A DNA stretch of 9,544 bases from the NCBI GenBank assembly GCA_947626615.1, contig CANQSW010000048.1, forward strand, positions 1-9,544, read 5' to 3'. Positions 1-5,782 of this stretch are shown here, one piece after another; positions within the stretch are counted from its first letter, which is position 1; every line of letters starts with the position of its first letter. The position numbers were made by a program, and so were the translations under genes. This stretch comes from an uncultured Peptococcaceae bacterium. Its GTDB lineage: Bacteria; Bacillota; Dehalobacteriia; UBA4068; UBA4997. The notes under the pieces were generated by a model. That model searched no databases and had not been told where the DNA came from. It was given only the letters and a program-made list of their open reading frames with translations.

Positions 1-2
1 AC

Positions 3-101
3 CTTCCTGCGGTACTTCGGGGCGAAAACTATGTGGTATTTGCAATTCCATTTAGGTCAGTTTACAAGGAACTACACACAGACCATGAAACGGACTGCTG
101 A
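3..101 (+). CDS. possible C-terminal fragment of a gene cut by the window edge
   Basis: A reading frame is open from the window edge to a TGA at 99-101, giving 32 residues that include RGENYVVFAIPFRSVYKEL. The mix of hydrophobic and charged residues looks protein-like, but I do not recognise a family. A second frame is also open from base 1 to a TAA at 151-153 (50 residues, rich in basic residues), so the sequence alone does not settle which frame, if either, is coding. The position just upstream of tnpV suggests another transposon or mobilisation gene, but this is inference only. Confidence 0.25.
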   Translation, partial: LPAVLRGENYVVFAIPFRSVYKELHTDHETDC

Positions 102-178
102 CAGTAATCGAGAAATGAATGGCAATCGTCGTACAGGATCGGTTAAAAATTAAATAGTTTTACGGAGGAATACATTAT

Positions 179-544
179 ATGAGAGACCAAAGAATTAACT
201 TGACCTACACTCCTTGTGGCGACTATCAGATCCCTAATATTTTATTTTCGGTAGCGGCTACCGAAAATATTGGGAAGTATGGGAGAATGCGAAAAAAGTA
301 TCTTCAAGAACATCGATCGGACTTATATAACCGGCTGGTGCTGACCGAGAAGCTGCAAGAGCATCTGCTGGAAATTGACCAAACTGCACACCAACGCCTG
401 GAGCAGATGATACCAGCTTTGGCTACAGCTGCCAGAGCAACGGAAGAATTGAAATCGACCGATCCGCTGCAATGGGTGGGTTTGATGAACGCCTGCAAAG
501 CGCAGGCGGAAGAAGTCGTAATGAACGAGTTGATATATAACTGA
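179..544 (+). CDS. tnpV: TnpV family transposon-encoded protein
   Basis: A 121-residue protein matching my memory of the TnpV family, small proteins of unknown function carried by integrative elements of Clostridia. Family hallmarks seen are the N-terminal LTYTPCGDYQIPNI (residues 8-21), IGKYGRMRKKYLQEHR (31-46), a helical middle containing EHLLEIDQTAHQRLEQ (61-76), and the C-terminal end WVGLMNACKAQAEEVVMNELIY (starting at 99). The length is normal for the family, so the gene looks intact. The start is supported by GGAGG at 164-168, ten bases before the ATG. It is followed at once by a strong hairpin terminator. TnpV itself is not a transposase; it marks the left part of the window as mobile-element DNA. 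No recombinase is visible here; one may lie to the left, outside the window. Confidence 0.85.
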   Translation: MRDQRINLTYTPCGDYQIPNILFSVAATENIGKYGRMRKKYLQEHRSDLYNRLVLTEKLQEHLLEIDQTAHQRLEQMIPALATAARATEELKSTDPLQWVGLMNACKAQAEEVVMNELIYN

Positions 545-545
545 C

Positions 546-591
546 AATCTGGGAGCTGCACTATATCAAAGTAGTGCAGCTCCCAGATTTT
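546..591 (+). terminator. intrinsic terminator of tnpV
   Basis: A perfect 18-base stem (arms 546-563 and 572-589) encloses the 8-base loop tatcaaag and is followed by a short TTTT. It starts two bases after the tnpV stop codon. The T run is short, but the stem is long and GC-rich in its middle. Confidence 0.75.
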
Positions 592-600
592 GAATGCGAT

Positions 601-623
601 TTCTGTTCCAAAATGCCAAGTTG
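601..623. repeat. diverged direct repeat, copy 1
   Basis: TTCTGTTCCAAAATGCCAAG followed by TTG matches 1286-1308 at 21 of 23 positions in the same orientation. A second short match follows each copy: TATATCTAGGCAT at 666-678 and TATATCTAAGCAT at 1329-1341, with different spacing. The two stretches may be diverged copies of one ancestral end or intergenic sequence. Confidence 0.5.
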
Positions 624-654
624 TCACTCACATTTTCAGCAAAAAAAAACGTCT

Positions 655-924
655 TCAAAGGGTACTATATCTAGGCATTTTTTTGCTGCTAAAAATGCGG
701 CTATTGATTCGTATTTTATAATTAAAATGTTCCCATAATAGTCGTCCTTCAAAGCGTGTCCATAATATTGTCTTAATCCAATCTTCATATAGTTTAGCAC
801 ATTTAGCAACCTGAAACACTAAGCTTCTGTCATTTTTACTATTGTCCACTTGAATTTGATATTGATATTGTTTTTTTACGATCTCATCAGTGTAGTCATC
901 AAAGTGATCGTTAAGATATGTCCT
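655..924 (-). pseudogene. minus-strand open frame, probable 5'-truncated gene remnant
   Basis: The minus strand is open for 89 codons from just after a TAG (complement of 925-927) to a TGA at 655-657. The predicted peptide looks protein-like, with segments such as RTYLNDHFDDYTDEIVKKQY, VFQVAKCAKLYEDWIKTIL and WTRFEGRLLWEHFNYKI. No ATG is present in the frame. A GTG at 847-849 would give 64 residues but has no clear ribosome binding site, and protein-like sequence continues upstream of it to the stop. I read this as the 3' part of a gene whose 5' end was lost. I do not recognise the family. It could be chance in AT-rich DNA, but the composition argues against that. Confidence 0.35.
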
Positions 925-961
925 CTAAATAACTTTTGACAAATATATCATCCACAGTTAC

Positions 962-1020
962 GCGCCGTTCCAGCGCTTTTTAGTAAGGCCCGCAGGGCCG
1001 CAGCCGGTGTGAAACACCGT
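962..1020. repeat. hairpin-rich intergenic block, left copy
   Basis: This block holds a GCGC-flanked stem, GCGCTTTTT (973-981), a GGCCC-gca-GGGCC palindrome (987-999) and a hairpin CGGTGT-gaa-ACACCG (1005-1019). The same order of elements occurs at 8871-8930 on the other side of the van cluster, in the same orientation and with nearly equal spacing (GCGCTTTTT to the CGG hairpin is 32 versus 33 bases). The hairpin bases covary between copies. The function is unknown; a conserved mobile-element intergenic structure such as part of an oriT is possible. Confidence 0.5.
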
Positions 1021-1029
1021 CAAAAGGGG

Positions 1030-1049
1030 TATGGGGAATTTTCCCCATA
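1030..1049. repeat. perfect palindrome TATGGGGAA-TT-TTCCCCATA
   Basis: Two 9-base arms (1030-1038 and 1041-1049) are exact reverse complements around a TT centre. It sits between the CGGTGT hairpin and the AAAACGAGA hairpin, so three inverted repeats follow each other within about 90 bases. It lacks a T run and so is not a terminator in the plus direction. It could be a protein-binding palindrome or a DNA hairpin. Confidence 0.6.
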
Positions 1050-1053
1050 AAGC

Positions 1054-1095
1054 AAAACGAGAAATTTTCGATCAATCAAAAATCTCTCGTTTTTT
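1054..1095 (+). terminator. terminator-like hairpin AAAACGAGA / TCTCGTTTT
   Basis: Arms 1054-1062 and 1085-1093 pair perfectly. Inner bases (AATTTT against AAAAAT) partly extend the stem, and T's run to 1095. No gene ends directly before it, so it may terminate a non-coding transcript or be a relic of a lost gene's 3' end. Confidence 0.5.
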
Positions 1096-1096
1096 G

Positions 1097-1437
1097 CGTT
1101 TGTGGCCACAGATGCATTGCTTGCTACAATGTGTTTGACACTGAAGGTACGTGAGAAAACTGCGTTGCTCAGAGGCTCATACCTAAGCTACAATGAAGAG
1201 GAGAGCGGTCTTACGACGCATTGCTCGAGCTTCTACGCTTGTTCATGCAAAACTGTAAACCTTCCCTCATAAGCAAGTATCTCTTTTCTGTTACAAAATG
1301 CCAAATTGCAAATTGTGGGTTTGGCAAATATATCTAAGCATAAAAATACCCGACCTCGGTAAATGGCGGGTGTTCGTAAGAAAGTTTTGAGACGAAATTT
1401 TATTACAGCATCTGTCAGATAGGGTTGGGTCAACAAA
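1097..1437. other. intergenic stretch with no recognised gene
   Basis: No reading frame here has both a credible start and a protein-like composition. It contains the second copy of the 23-base repeat (1286-1308) and an imperfect hairpin around 1345-1374 (ACCCG-A-CC against GGCGGGT). Reading on the minus strand, that hairpin would be followed by a T run, so it could be a weak minus-strand terminator. Confidence 0.5.
1286..1308. repeat. diverged direct repeat, copy 2
   Basis: TTCTGTTACAAAATGCCAAA followed by TTG is the partner of 601-623 (21 of 23 identical). The pair brackets about 660 bases that include the minus-strand gene remnant and the hairpin cluster. Confidence 0.5.
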
Positions 1438-1484
1438 AAAGTACGGAGTATAGGCTTGGTTGCCTTGCTCCGTACTTTATTTTT
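1438..1484. terminator. bidirectional intrinsic terminator
   Basis: Arms AAAGTACGGAG (1438-1448) and CTCCGTACTTT (1468-1478) pair perfectly, with an inner AGGC/GCCT stem (1452-1455, 1462-1465). In the plus direction the hairpin is followed by ATTTTT; in the minus direction the A run at 1435-1440 reads as six T's. It insulates the van regulatory region from transcripts arriving from the left. Confidence 0.75.
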
Positions 1485-1640
1485 AAGATCAACTTATCCC
1501 TACAATCACTTTGTTTTTGAATACGGTTTGATGTTCCAGATCACCAAATTATAACTAGCAGATTCGGCAGCAAAAATCTGTTCCATGAGGTAATATACCT
1601 ACCCGCATCTTAGAAAAAGCAAAAAGTACATTTTTGTTAT

Positions 1641-1669
1641 TTGCCATTGTATAGCATACCGTATATAAT
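1641..1669 (+). promoter_or_regulatory. sigma-70 type promoter P1 upstream of vanR
   Basis: TTGCCA (1641-1646), a 17-base spacer, then a perfect TATAAT (1664-1669). A start near 1676 would leave a leader of about 145 bases before vanR. There is no other downstream gene, so vanRS is the likely target. Confidence 0.6.
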
Positions 1670-1674
1670 TATAG

Positions 1675-1703
1675 TTGACAAATGGCTGTAAGTTTTTTAG
1701 ATT
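1675..1703 (+). promoter_or_regulatory. sigma-70 type promoter P2 upstream of vanR
   Basis: A perfect TTGACA (1675-1680), a 17-base spacer, then TAGATT (1698-1703). Transcription would begin near 1710, inside the inverted repeat TTGCCT-aaaaccac-AGGCAA (1702-1721). With P1 it forms a tandem promoter pair about 34 bases apart. Confidence 0.55.
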
Positions 1704-1722
1704 GCCTAAAACCACAGGCAAA

Positions 1723-1749
1723 TCTTAAACTTTTCTTAGTAATTTCTTA
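1723..1749 (+). promoter_or_regulatory. putative VanR box: three TCTTA repeats with 11-base period
   Basis: TCTTA occurs at 1723, 1734 and 1745, exactly 11 bases apart, so all three face the same side of the helix. OmpR/PhoB-family regulators bind such direct repeats as head-to-tail dimers. A similar, weaker array lies before vanW. VanR is the natural candidate because it is encoded directly downstream; the assignment is inference. The array lies downstream of P1 and P2 and upstream of a weaker -10 at 1784, so binding could either activate that start or obstruct P1/P2. Confidence 0.5.
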
Positions 1750-1760
1750 TTGCAAAAACA

Positions 1761-1789
1761 ATAAAACCATAGCATAAACATGATAGAAT
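1761..1789 (+). promoter_or_regulatory. possible activator-dependent promoter P3 of vanRS
   Basis: TGATAGAAT at 1781-1789 is an extended -10 (TG, one base, TAGAAT). The -35 position (ATAAAA, 1761-1766) is poor, as expected for a promoter that needs a bound activator. It lies 11 bases after the TCTTA array, which fits VanR-dependent autoactivation. An alternative is TTGCAA (1750-1755) with CATAAA (1773-1778) at 17-base spacing. Confidence 0.35.
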
Positions 1790-1820
1790 ATAAATAGCGC
1801 CTTGCGGGAGGAAAAGCTCT

Positions 1821-2525
1821 ATGAAAGATAAAATACTCGTTGTCGATGACGAAGTCGAGATCGCTGATCTGATAGAAGTTTATCTTCAAAACGAGGATTA
1901 TGAGGTGTTCAAATTTTACAATGCAACCGACGCGCTGCATTGTATCGACAACACTCAACTCGACCTTGCCATCTTGGATATTATGCTGCCGGATATGAAC
2001 GGCTTTACACTTTGCCGTAAGATAAGAGAAAACCATAACTATCCTGTTATAATGCTGACGGCAAAAGACGAAGAAACAGATAAGATCACAGGATTGACTT
2101 TAGGGGCTGACGATTATATAACCAAGCCTTTTCGTCCTTTGGAAATGATAGCACGAGTAAAAGCACAACTCAGGCGTTACAAAAAATATAATCCGGCACA
2201 TGCCGAGGTCAACGATGACGTTATCGTGCATCTTGGCCTTGTTATGAACTGCAAAACTCACGAATGTATGTTGAACGAAAAGCCTCTACTTTTGACGCCC
2301 ACAGAATTTTCGATACTGTGGATATTATTAAAGCGCCGGGGAACGGTGGTCAGTTCGGAAGAATTGTTCCATGAAATATGGCAGGATGAATACTACAGCA
2401 AAAGCAACAATACGATAACCGTGCACATACGGCACTTGCGAGAAAAGCTGAACGACAGTTTGGATAAGCCGAAATATATAAAAACCATATGGGGAGTTGG
2501 ATATAAAATTGAAACGCAGCGATAA
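1821..2525 (+). CDS. vanR: VanR, OmpR-family response regulator of the van cluster
   Basis: A 234-residue cytoplasmic transcription regulator. The receiver domain (about 1-120) has the acidic pocket D9-D10, the phosphoacceptor D53 in LAILDIMLPD, T80 in PVIMLTAKD and K102 in YITKPF. The C-terminal winged-helix domain (about 130-232) includes LTPTEFSILWILL, a recognition helix NTITVHIRHLREKL (197-210) and the final wing YIKTIWGVGYKI. The sequence closely resembles VanR proteins of glycopeptide-resistance clusters as I remember them. GGGAGG at 1806-1811, nine bases before the ATG, supports the start. The gene overlaps vanS, so the two are co-transcribed. When phosphorylated by VanS it should activate its own operon and the vanW-G-XY-T genes, probably through the TCTTA-type repeats at 1723-1749 and 3648-3674. 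Confidence 0.93.
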   Translation: MKDKILVVDDEVEIADLIEVYLQNEDYEVFKFYNATDALHCIDNTQLDLAILDIMLPDMNGFTLCRKIRENHNYPVIMLTAKDEETDKITGLTLGADDYITKPFRPLEMIARVKAQLRRYKKYNPAHAEVNDDVIVHLGLVMNCKTHECMLNEKPLLLTPTEFSILWILLKRRGTVVSSEELFHEIWQDEYYSKSNNTITVHIRHLREKLNDSLDKPKYIKTIWGVGYKIETQR

Positions 2526-3642
2526 AAAGGATAATGCGGAATATGCCCAGCTGAAATCGAAGCTATATCTGCGGCTGATAACCATAGCCCTTATCGCGTT
2601 TGTTATCATCTTTATTCTTTATGTCAATGTGTGGCATATGAGAGGCGGAGAATGGATAGTTTCCGCTTGCCAGCAGTTATTCCGAATGGATCGGGAAAAC
2701 GCGGAGAATTTCTATACTCAAGCATTCCGCAATAATGCCGAGCTTATCTGGCTTATTGCCATAGCGATCGTATTTTTCATACTGCTTCGCACTATTCTCA
2801 ATTGGTTTACGGCGTATTTACGCATGACAAATCAGGGAATAGACGCATTGCTTTCCGATGAAAGCGCGATCGACCTGCCGCCGGAAATGGCAGAAACGGA
2901 GCGCAGATTGACCGCGGTGAAAACAGAGCTGGAAAAACGGGCGTTGGAAGCCGAGCTGGCCAATCAACGTAAAAATGAACTGGTAATGTATCTGGCTCAT
3001 GACATACGCACGCCGCTCACCTCCGTTATCGGTTATCTTGAGCTTATGACAGAAGTCCCGGATATGCCCACACAGCAAAGAGCCAAATACACGAATATCG
3101 CTCTTGACAAAGCGAACCGGCTGGAAAAGATGATAAATGAGTTCTTCGAGATAACTCGCTATAATCTGCAACAGATCGCCCTCGCAAAAAAGAAGGTCGA
3201 CCTCTACTATATGCTGGTGCAGCTTTCCGATGAGCTATCCCCTATTTTGGCGGAAAGAGGCAACCGTACTGTGCTTAAAGCTGACGAAAACCTGACTATT
3301 TGCGGCGACCCGGATAAATTGGCGCGCGTGTTCAACAACGTGTTAAAAAATGCCGCTGCCTATAGTTACCCCAACACGGAAATACAGATCTCTGCCTGTG
3401 AAAAAGACGATTCCGTGACCATCATCTTCGCCAACAAGGGGCAAACGATCCCACCGGAAAAGCTGCAAGCCATTTTTGAAAAATTTTATCGTTTAGACGA
3501 GGCGCGCACCTCAAACACGGGTGGAGCCGGTTTAGGTTTAGCGATAGCAAAAGAGATAGTTACCCTGCACGGCGGGACTATTTCCGCCGCCAGTCAAGAC
3601 GATACGATAGAATTTACAATCGTGCTACCAAAAGCAAATTAG
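2497..3642 (+). CDS. vanS: VanS, membrane sensor histidine kinase
   Basis: A 381-residue sensor kinase, partner of VanR. Two membrane helices (about 25-44 and 83-104) bound a short external loop, as in VanS of VanA type. A linker and coiled region follow. The dimerisation/phosphoacceptor domain has MYLAHDIRTPLTSVIGYLEL with H168. The ATPase domain has the N box FNNVLKNAAAYS (N285), F box IFEKFYRLD and G2 box GGAGLGLAIAKEIV (342-355). The G1 position reads FANKG rather than DxGxG; as I recall, VanA-type VanS also lacks this Asp (FKNTG). The start is a TTG overlapping the last 29 bases of vanR; the resulting MDIKLKRSDKK resembles the start of VanS of VanA type. A second TTG at 2509, better spaced from GGGGAG (2491-2496), would shorten it by four residues. 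The ligand is not visible from sequence. Confidence 0.92.
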   Translation: MDIKLKRSDKKDNAEYAQLKSKLYLRLITIALIAFVIIFILYVNVWHMRGGEWIVSACQQLFRMDRENAENFYTQAFRNNAELIWLIAIAIVFFILLRTILNWFTAYLRMTNQGIDALLSDESAIDLPPEMAETERRLTAVKTELEKRALEAELANQRKNELVMYLAHDIRTPLTSVIGYLELMTEVPDMPTQQRAKYTNIALDKANRLEKMINEFFEITRYNLQQIALAKKKVDLYYMLVQLSDELSPILAERGNRTVLKADENLTICGDPDKLARVFNNVLKNAAAYSYPNTEIQISACEKDDSVTIIFANKGQTIPPEKLQAIFEKFYRLDEARTSNTGGAGLGLAIAKEIVTLHGGTISAASQDDTIEFTIVLPKAN

Positions 3643-3647
3643 GAAAA

Positions 3648-3674
3648 TCTCTATCCGCTCTTAAGATTATATTA
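3648..3674 (+). promoter_or_regulatory. putative second VanR box before vanW
   Basis: TCTCT (3648), TCTTA (3659) and TATTA (3670) are spaced exactly 11 bases apart, matching the period and in part the sequence of the TCTTA array before vanR. The last repeat overlaps the presumed -35 of the vanW promoter, the usual position for an OmpR-family activator. Enterococcal van operons have a VanR-dependent promoter in this gap between the regulatory and resistance genes, which supports the call. Confidence 0.45.
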
Positions 3675-3700
3675 GGAATTAAACAACCTTTTCCTAAAAT
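3672..3700 (+). promoter_or_regulatory. candidate promoter of the vanW-G-XY-T operon
   Basis: TAAAAT (3695-3700) is a good -10. Seventeen bases upstream is TTAGGA (3672-3677), a weak -35 that would need activator help. An inverted repeat TTAGGAAAA (3639-3647) / TTTTCCTAA (3689-3697) brackets the segment. Transcription would start near 3707, inside the left arm of the following hairpin. TATATT at 3668-3673 is an alternative -10. Confidence 0.4.
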
Positions 3701-3703
3701 ACA

Positions 3704-3753
3704 GCCTGCTTATTTTTGCTACCATTCAAGTAGCAGTAATAAGCAGGCTTTTT
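3704..3753 (+). terminator. intrinsic terminator between vanS and vanW
   Basis: An outer stem GCCTGCTTATT / AATAAGCAGGC (3704-3714, 3738-3748) continues into an inner stem TGCTAC / GTAGCA (3717-3722, 3730-3735) with loop cattcaa, followed by TTTTT. It should stop most vanRS transcripts. Only 21 bases separate the T run from the vanW ATG, so the vanW promoter cannot lie downstream of it and must lie in front of or overlap the hairpin. Confidence 0.8.
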
Positions 3754-3774
3754 GCTTGCGGAAGGGAGCGTAAT

Positions 3775-4623
3775 ATGGCGCGAAAAAGACTAACTCAATT
3801 ATTTCCGTGGCTTTTACCCTTAAGAAAAAGGCAGCGTCTGTTTTGCTTTTATCTGAGCATGGCTCTGGACCACGAACATTACGCGGCAAAACAGCTTGAT
3901 ACCTTGCTACCTTATCGTTTGTTTTCTTCTGCCTGCCCCATGTATAACCTGGAAACTGGCTTTGATGAGGTATACCAACAAAATAAGGTGTTCAATTTGC
4001 AGCTGGCCGCCAAACCGCTGCATGCTCTTATCATTCGGCCGGGCGAAACGTTCTCGTTTTGGCAAACGGTCAGGTATGCGGATAAAGACACACCGTATAA
4101 AGACGGACTAGTGGTAGCAAACGGCACGTTGAAAACATCGCAGGGCGGTGGCGTCTGCCAGATCAGCAATCTTCTATTTTGGCTTTTTCTCCATACGCCG
4201 TTGACGATTGTAGAACGGCACGGGCATAAGGTAAAGGATTTCCCAGAGCCGCCCAGCGACGCGCCCATCGGCGTTGACGCGACAGTTTCCGAAGGCTGGC
4301 TGGATCTTAAGGTCAAAAACGATACCGAGCATACCTTCCAAATCGCTGTCTCATTTGATGATCACAATATTTACGGCCAGATATTAACGGATATCGAGCC
4401 AACTATGGATCGTCGAATAACTAACGGAGAGGCTCTGTATTATCGGGAGAACGGCAGGATATTTGAGGAGGTCGACGTGATCCAAAATCTTGTTGACAGG
4501 CAAAGCAACAGCTGTGTTTCTTCCAGGGTTTTATACCGCAACCGTTGCGAGATCGGCTATCAACTACCCGCAGAAACCGTTATAAAAGAAAACAGCAATG
4601 ACGTACGCCGGGTGGGCGCATGA
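3775..4623 (+). CDS. vanW: VanW family protein
   Basis: A 282-residue protein of the VanW family, whose biochemical role is unknown; members accompany vanB- and vanG-type resistance operons. Family features seen are IIRPGETFSFWQTV (86-99), GLVVANGTLKTSQGGGVCQI (111-130) with the adjoining SNLLFWLFLHTPLTIVERHGH (131-151), and the C-terminal beta-rich part from about 160. The N terminus is basic and has no clear signal peptide or membrane helix. GGGAG at 3764-3768, six bases before the ATG, supports the start. It is the first gene after the vanS terminator and is followed by the ligase gene after 16 bases, so it opens the resistance operon. In the enterococcal vanG operon vanW follows vanY; here vanY is absent. 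The length is normal for the family. Confidence 0.9.
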   Translation: MARKRLTQLFPWLLPLRKRQRLFCFYLSMALDHEHYAAKQLDTLLPYRLFSSACPMYNLETGFDEVYQQNKVFNLQLAAKPLHALIIRPGETFSFWQTVRYADKDTPYKDGLVVANGTLKTSQGGGVCQISNLLFWLFLHTPLTIVERHGHKVKDFPEPPSDAPIGVDATVSEGWLDLKVKNDTEHTFQIAVSFDDHNIYGQILTDIEPTMDRRITNGEALYYRENGRIFEEVDVIQNLVDRQSNSCVSSRVLYRNRCEIGYQLPAETVIKENSNDVRRVGA

Positions 4624-4639
4624 TTGAACAGGAGGCACC

Positions 4640-5782
4640 ATGAATAACTTTGACAAATCTGGTAAAAGTGGAGCAGTTGTTTTGAACTGCATGCCTGAGA
4701 ATATCGCAAAGGAGCTATGGCAATACGACGCGGCCGCAAAGAAAAGGATCGCGGTTTTGTTTGGCGGCTGCTCGCCGGAATACGGCGTTTCGCTCCAATC
4801 CGCTCATGCCGTTATCAGTAATATGAACAGGCAAAAATATATACCCGTTCCGATAGGTATTACCAGACAAGGAGAATGGCTTTTATTTCTTGGCGATCTG
4901 CGGGAAATTATTGCCGATACTTGGCAGCAATCGGAACTTTGCGTGCCTGTTGCCGTTTCTCCTGACCGTGGAGAGCATGCGTTGTTATGTTACCGGGATA
5001 AATCTATAGATCGTATCTTTGTCGACGCGGCCTTTCCTGTTTTGCACGGCCAAAACGGCGAGGACGGTACGGTGCAGGGCCTATTCGAGCTTGCAGGTAT
5101 CCCCATTATCGGCTGCGGCGTTCTGGCTTCCGCGTTGTGCATGGACAAGGCCAGAGCGCACAGTCTGGTCAAAGCCGCCGGTATCGCTGTGCCGAGGTCT
5201 TATGTGCTGGGCCAAAATACAGACGTTCAGACCGCTTTTAGCTGGGCGGAAGAACTCGCCTATCCCGTGTTCGTAAAGCCTGTAAAAGCAGGTTCGTCCT
5301 TTGGCATAACCAAGGTGATGCGCCGCGATGCTTTGCCGGACGCCATAGCTCGGGCTTTTGAATATGACGACGCCGTTATCATTGAGGAAAATATCGAGGG
5401 TTTTGAAGTTGGCTGCGCCATTATAGGCAACGACGTCTTGACGATCGGCGAAGTCGACGAGATCGAGCTTGCCGACGGCTTTTTCGATTTTACCGAGAAA
5501 TACAGTTTGCAAACTTCCGCTATCCATGTTCCCGCCCGGCTCAACCGACAACAACGCGAAAAGATACGGCTGGTAGCGCAAAAAATTTACCGGGCTTTGG
5601 CGTGCCGCGGTTTTGCCCGCGTGGATATGTTTTTGACGCCTTCCGGCGAAATCGTGTTCAACGAAGTTAATACGATACCGGGGTTCACGCCGCATAGCCG
5701 TTTTCCTAAAATGCTTCAGGCCGTCGGCATACCGTTCGAGCGTATGCTGGAAATACTGATCGAACAGGCGGTGAGAGCATGA
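4640..5782 (+). CDS. vanG: VanG-type D-alanine--D-serine ligase
   Basis: A 380-residue ATP-grasp ligase that joins D-Ala to D-Ser for peptidoglycan precursors with low vancomycin affinity. Motifs in order: RIAVLFGGCSPEYGVSLQSA (36-55), FPVLHGQNGEDG (132-143), ALCMDKARAH (165-174), FVKPVKAGSSFGITKV (211-226), GFFDFTEKYSL (280-290) in the omega loop, CRGFARVDMF (322-331) and FNEVNTIPGFT (340-350). The EKY omega loop and the EYxVS start match VanG as I remember it; the His expected in D-Ala-D-Lac ligases is not seen there. It carries about 33 extra N-terminal residues before KRIAVLFGG, and AGGAGG at 4630-4635 supports that long start. Its last four bases, ATGA, overlap vanXY, implying coupled translation. 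Substrate preference is inferred from family and from vanT and vanXY next door. Confidence 0.9.
   Translation: MNNFDKSGKSGAVVLNCMPENIAKELWQYDAAAKKRIAVLFGGCSPEYGVSLQSAHAVISNMNRQKYIPVPIGITRQGEWLLFLGDLREIIADTWQQSELCVPVAVSPDRGEHALLCYRDKSIDRIFVDAAFPVLHGQNGEDGTVQGLFELAGIPIIGCGVLASALCMDKARAHSLVKAAGIAVPRSYVLGQNTDVQTAFSWAEELAYPVFVKPVKAGSSFGITKVMRRDALPDAIARAFEYDDAVIIEENIEGFEVGCAIIGNDVLTIGEVDEIELADGFFDFTEKYSLQTSAIHVPARLNRQQREKIRLVAQKIYRALACRGFARVDMFLTPSGEIVFNEVNTIPGFTPHSRFPKMLQAVGIPFERMLEILIEQAVRA

Noticed and set aside
304..627. Minus-strand reading frames opposite tnpV
   Set aside because: They lie wholly over the recognised tnpV gene and its terminator and have no family features or ribosome binding site.
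1233..1436. 67-codon minus-strand frame
   Set aside because: It spans the 23-base repeat and an imperfect hairpin, has no ribosome binding site, and its translation shows no domain-like pattern.
5081..5695. 204-codon minus-strand frame opposite the ligase gene
   Set aside because: It is a shadow of the ligase gene, whose motifs and codon pattern on the plus strand are clear.
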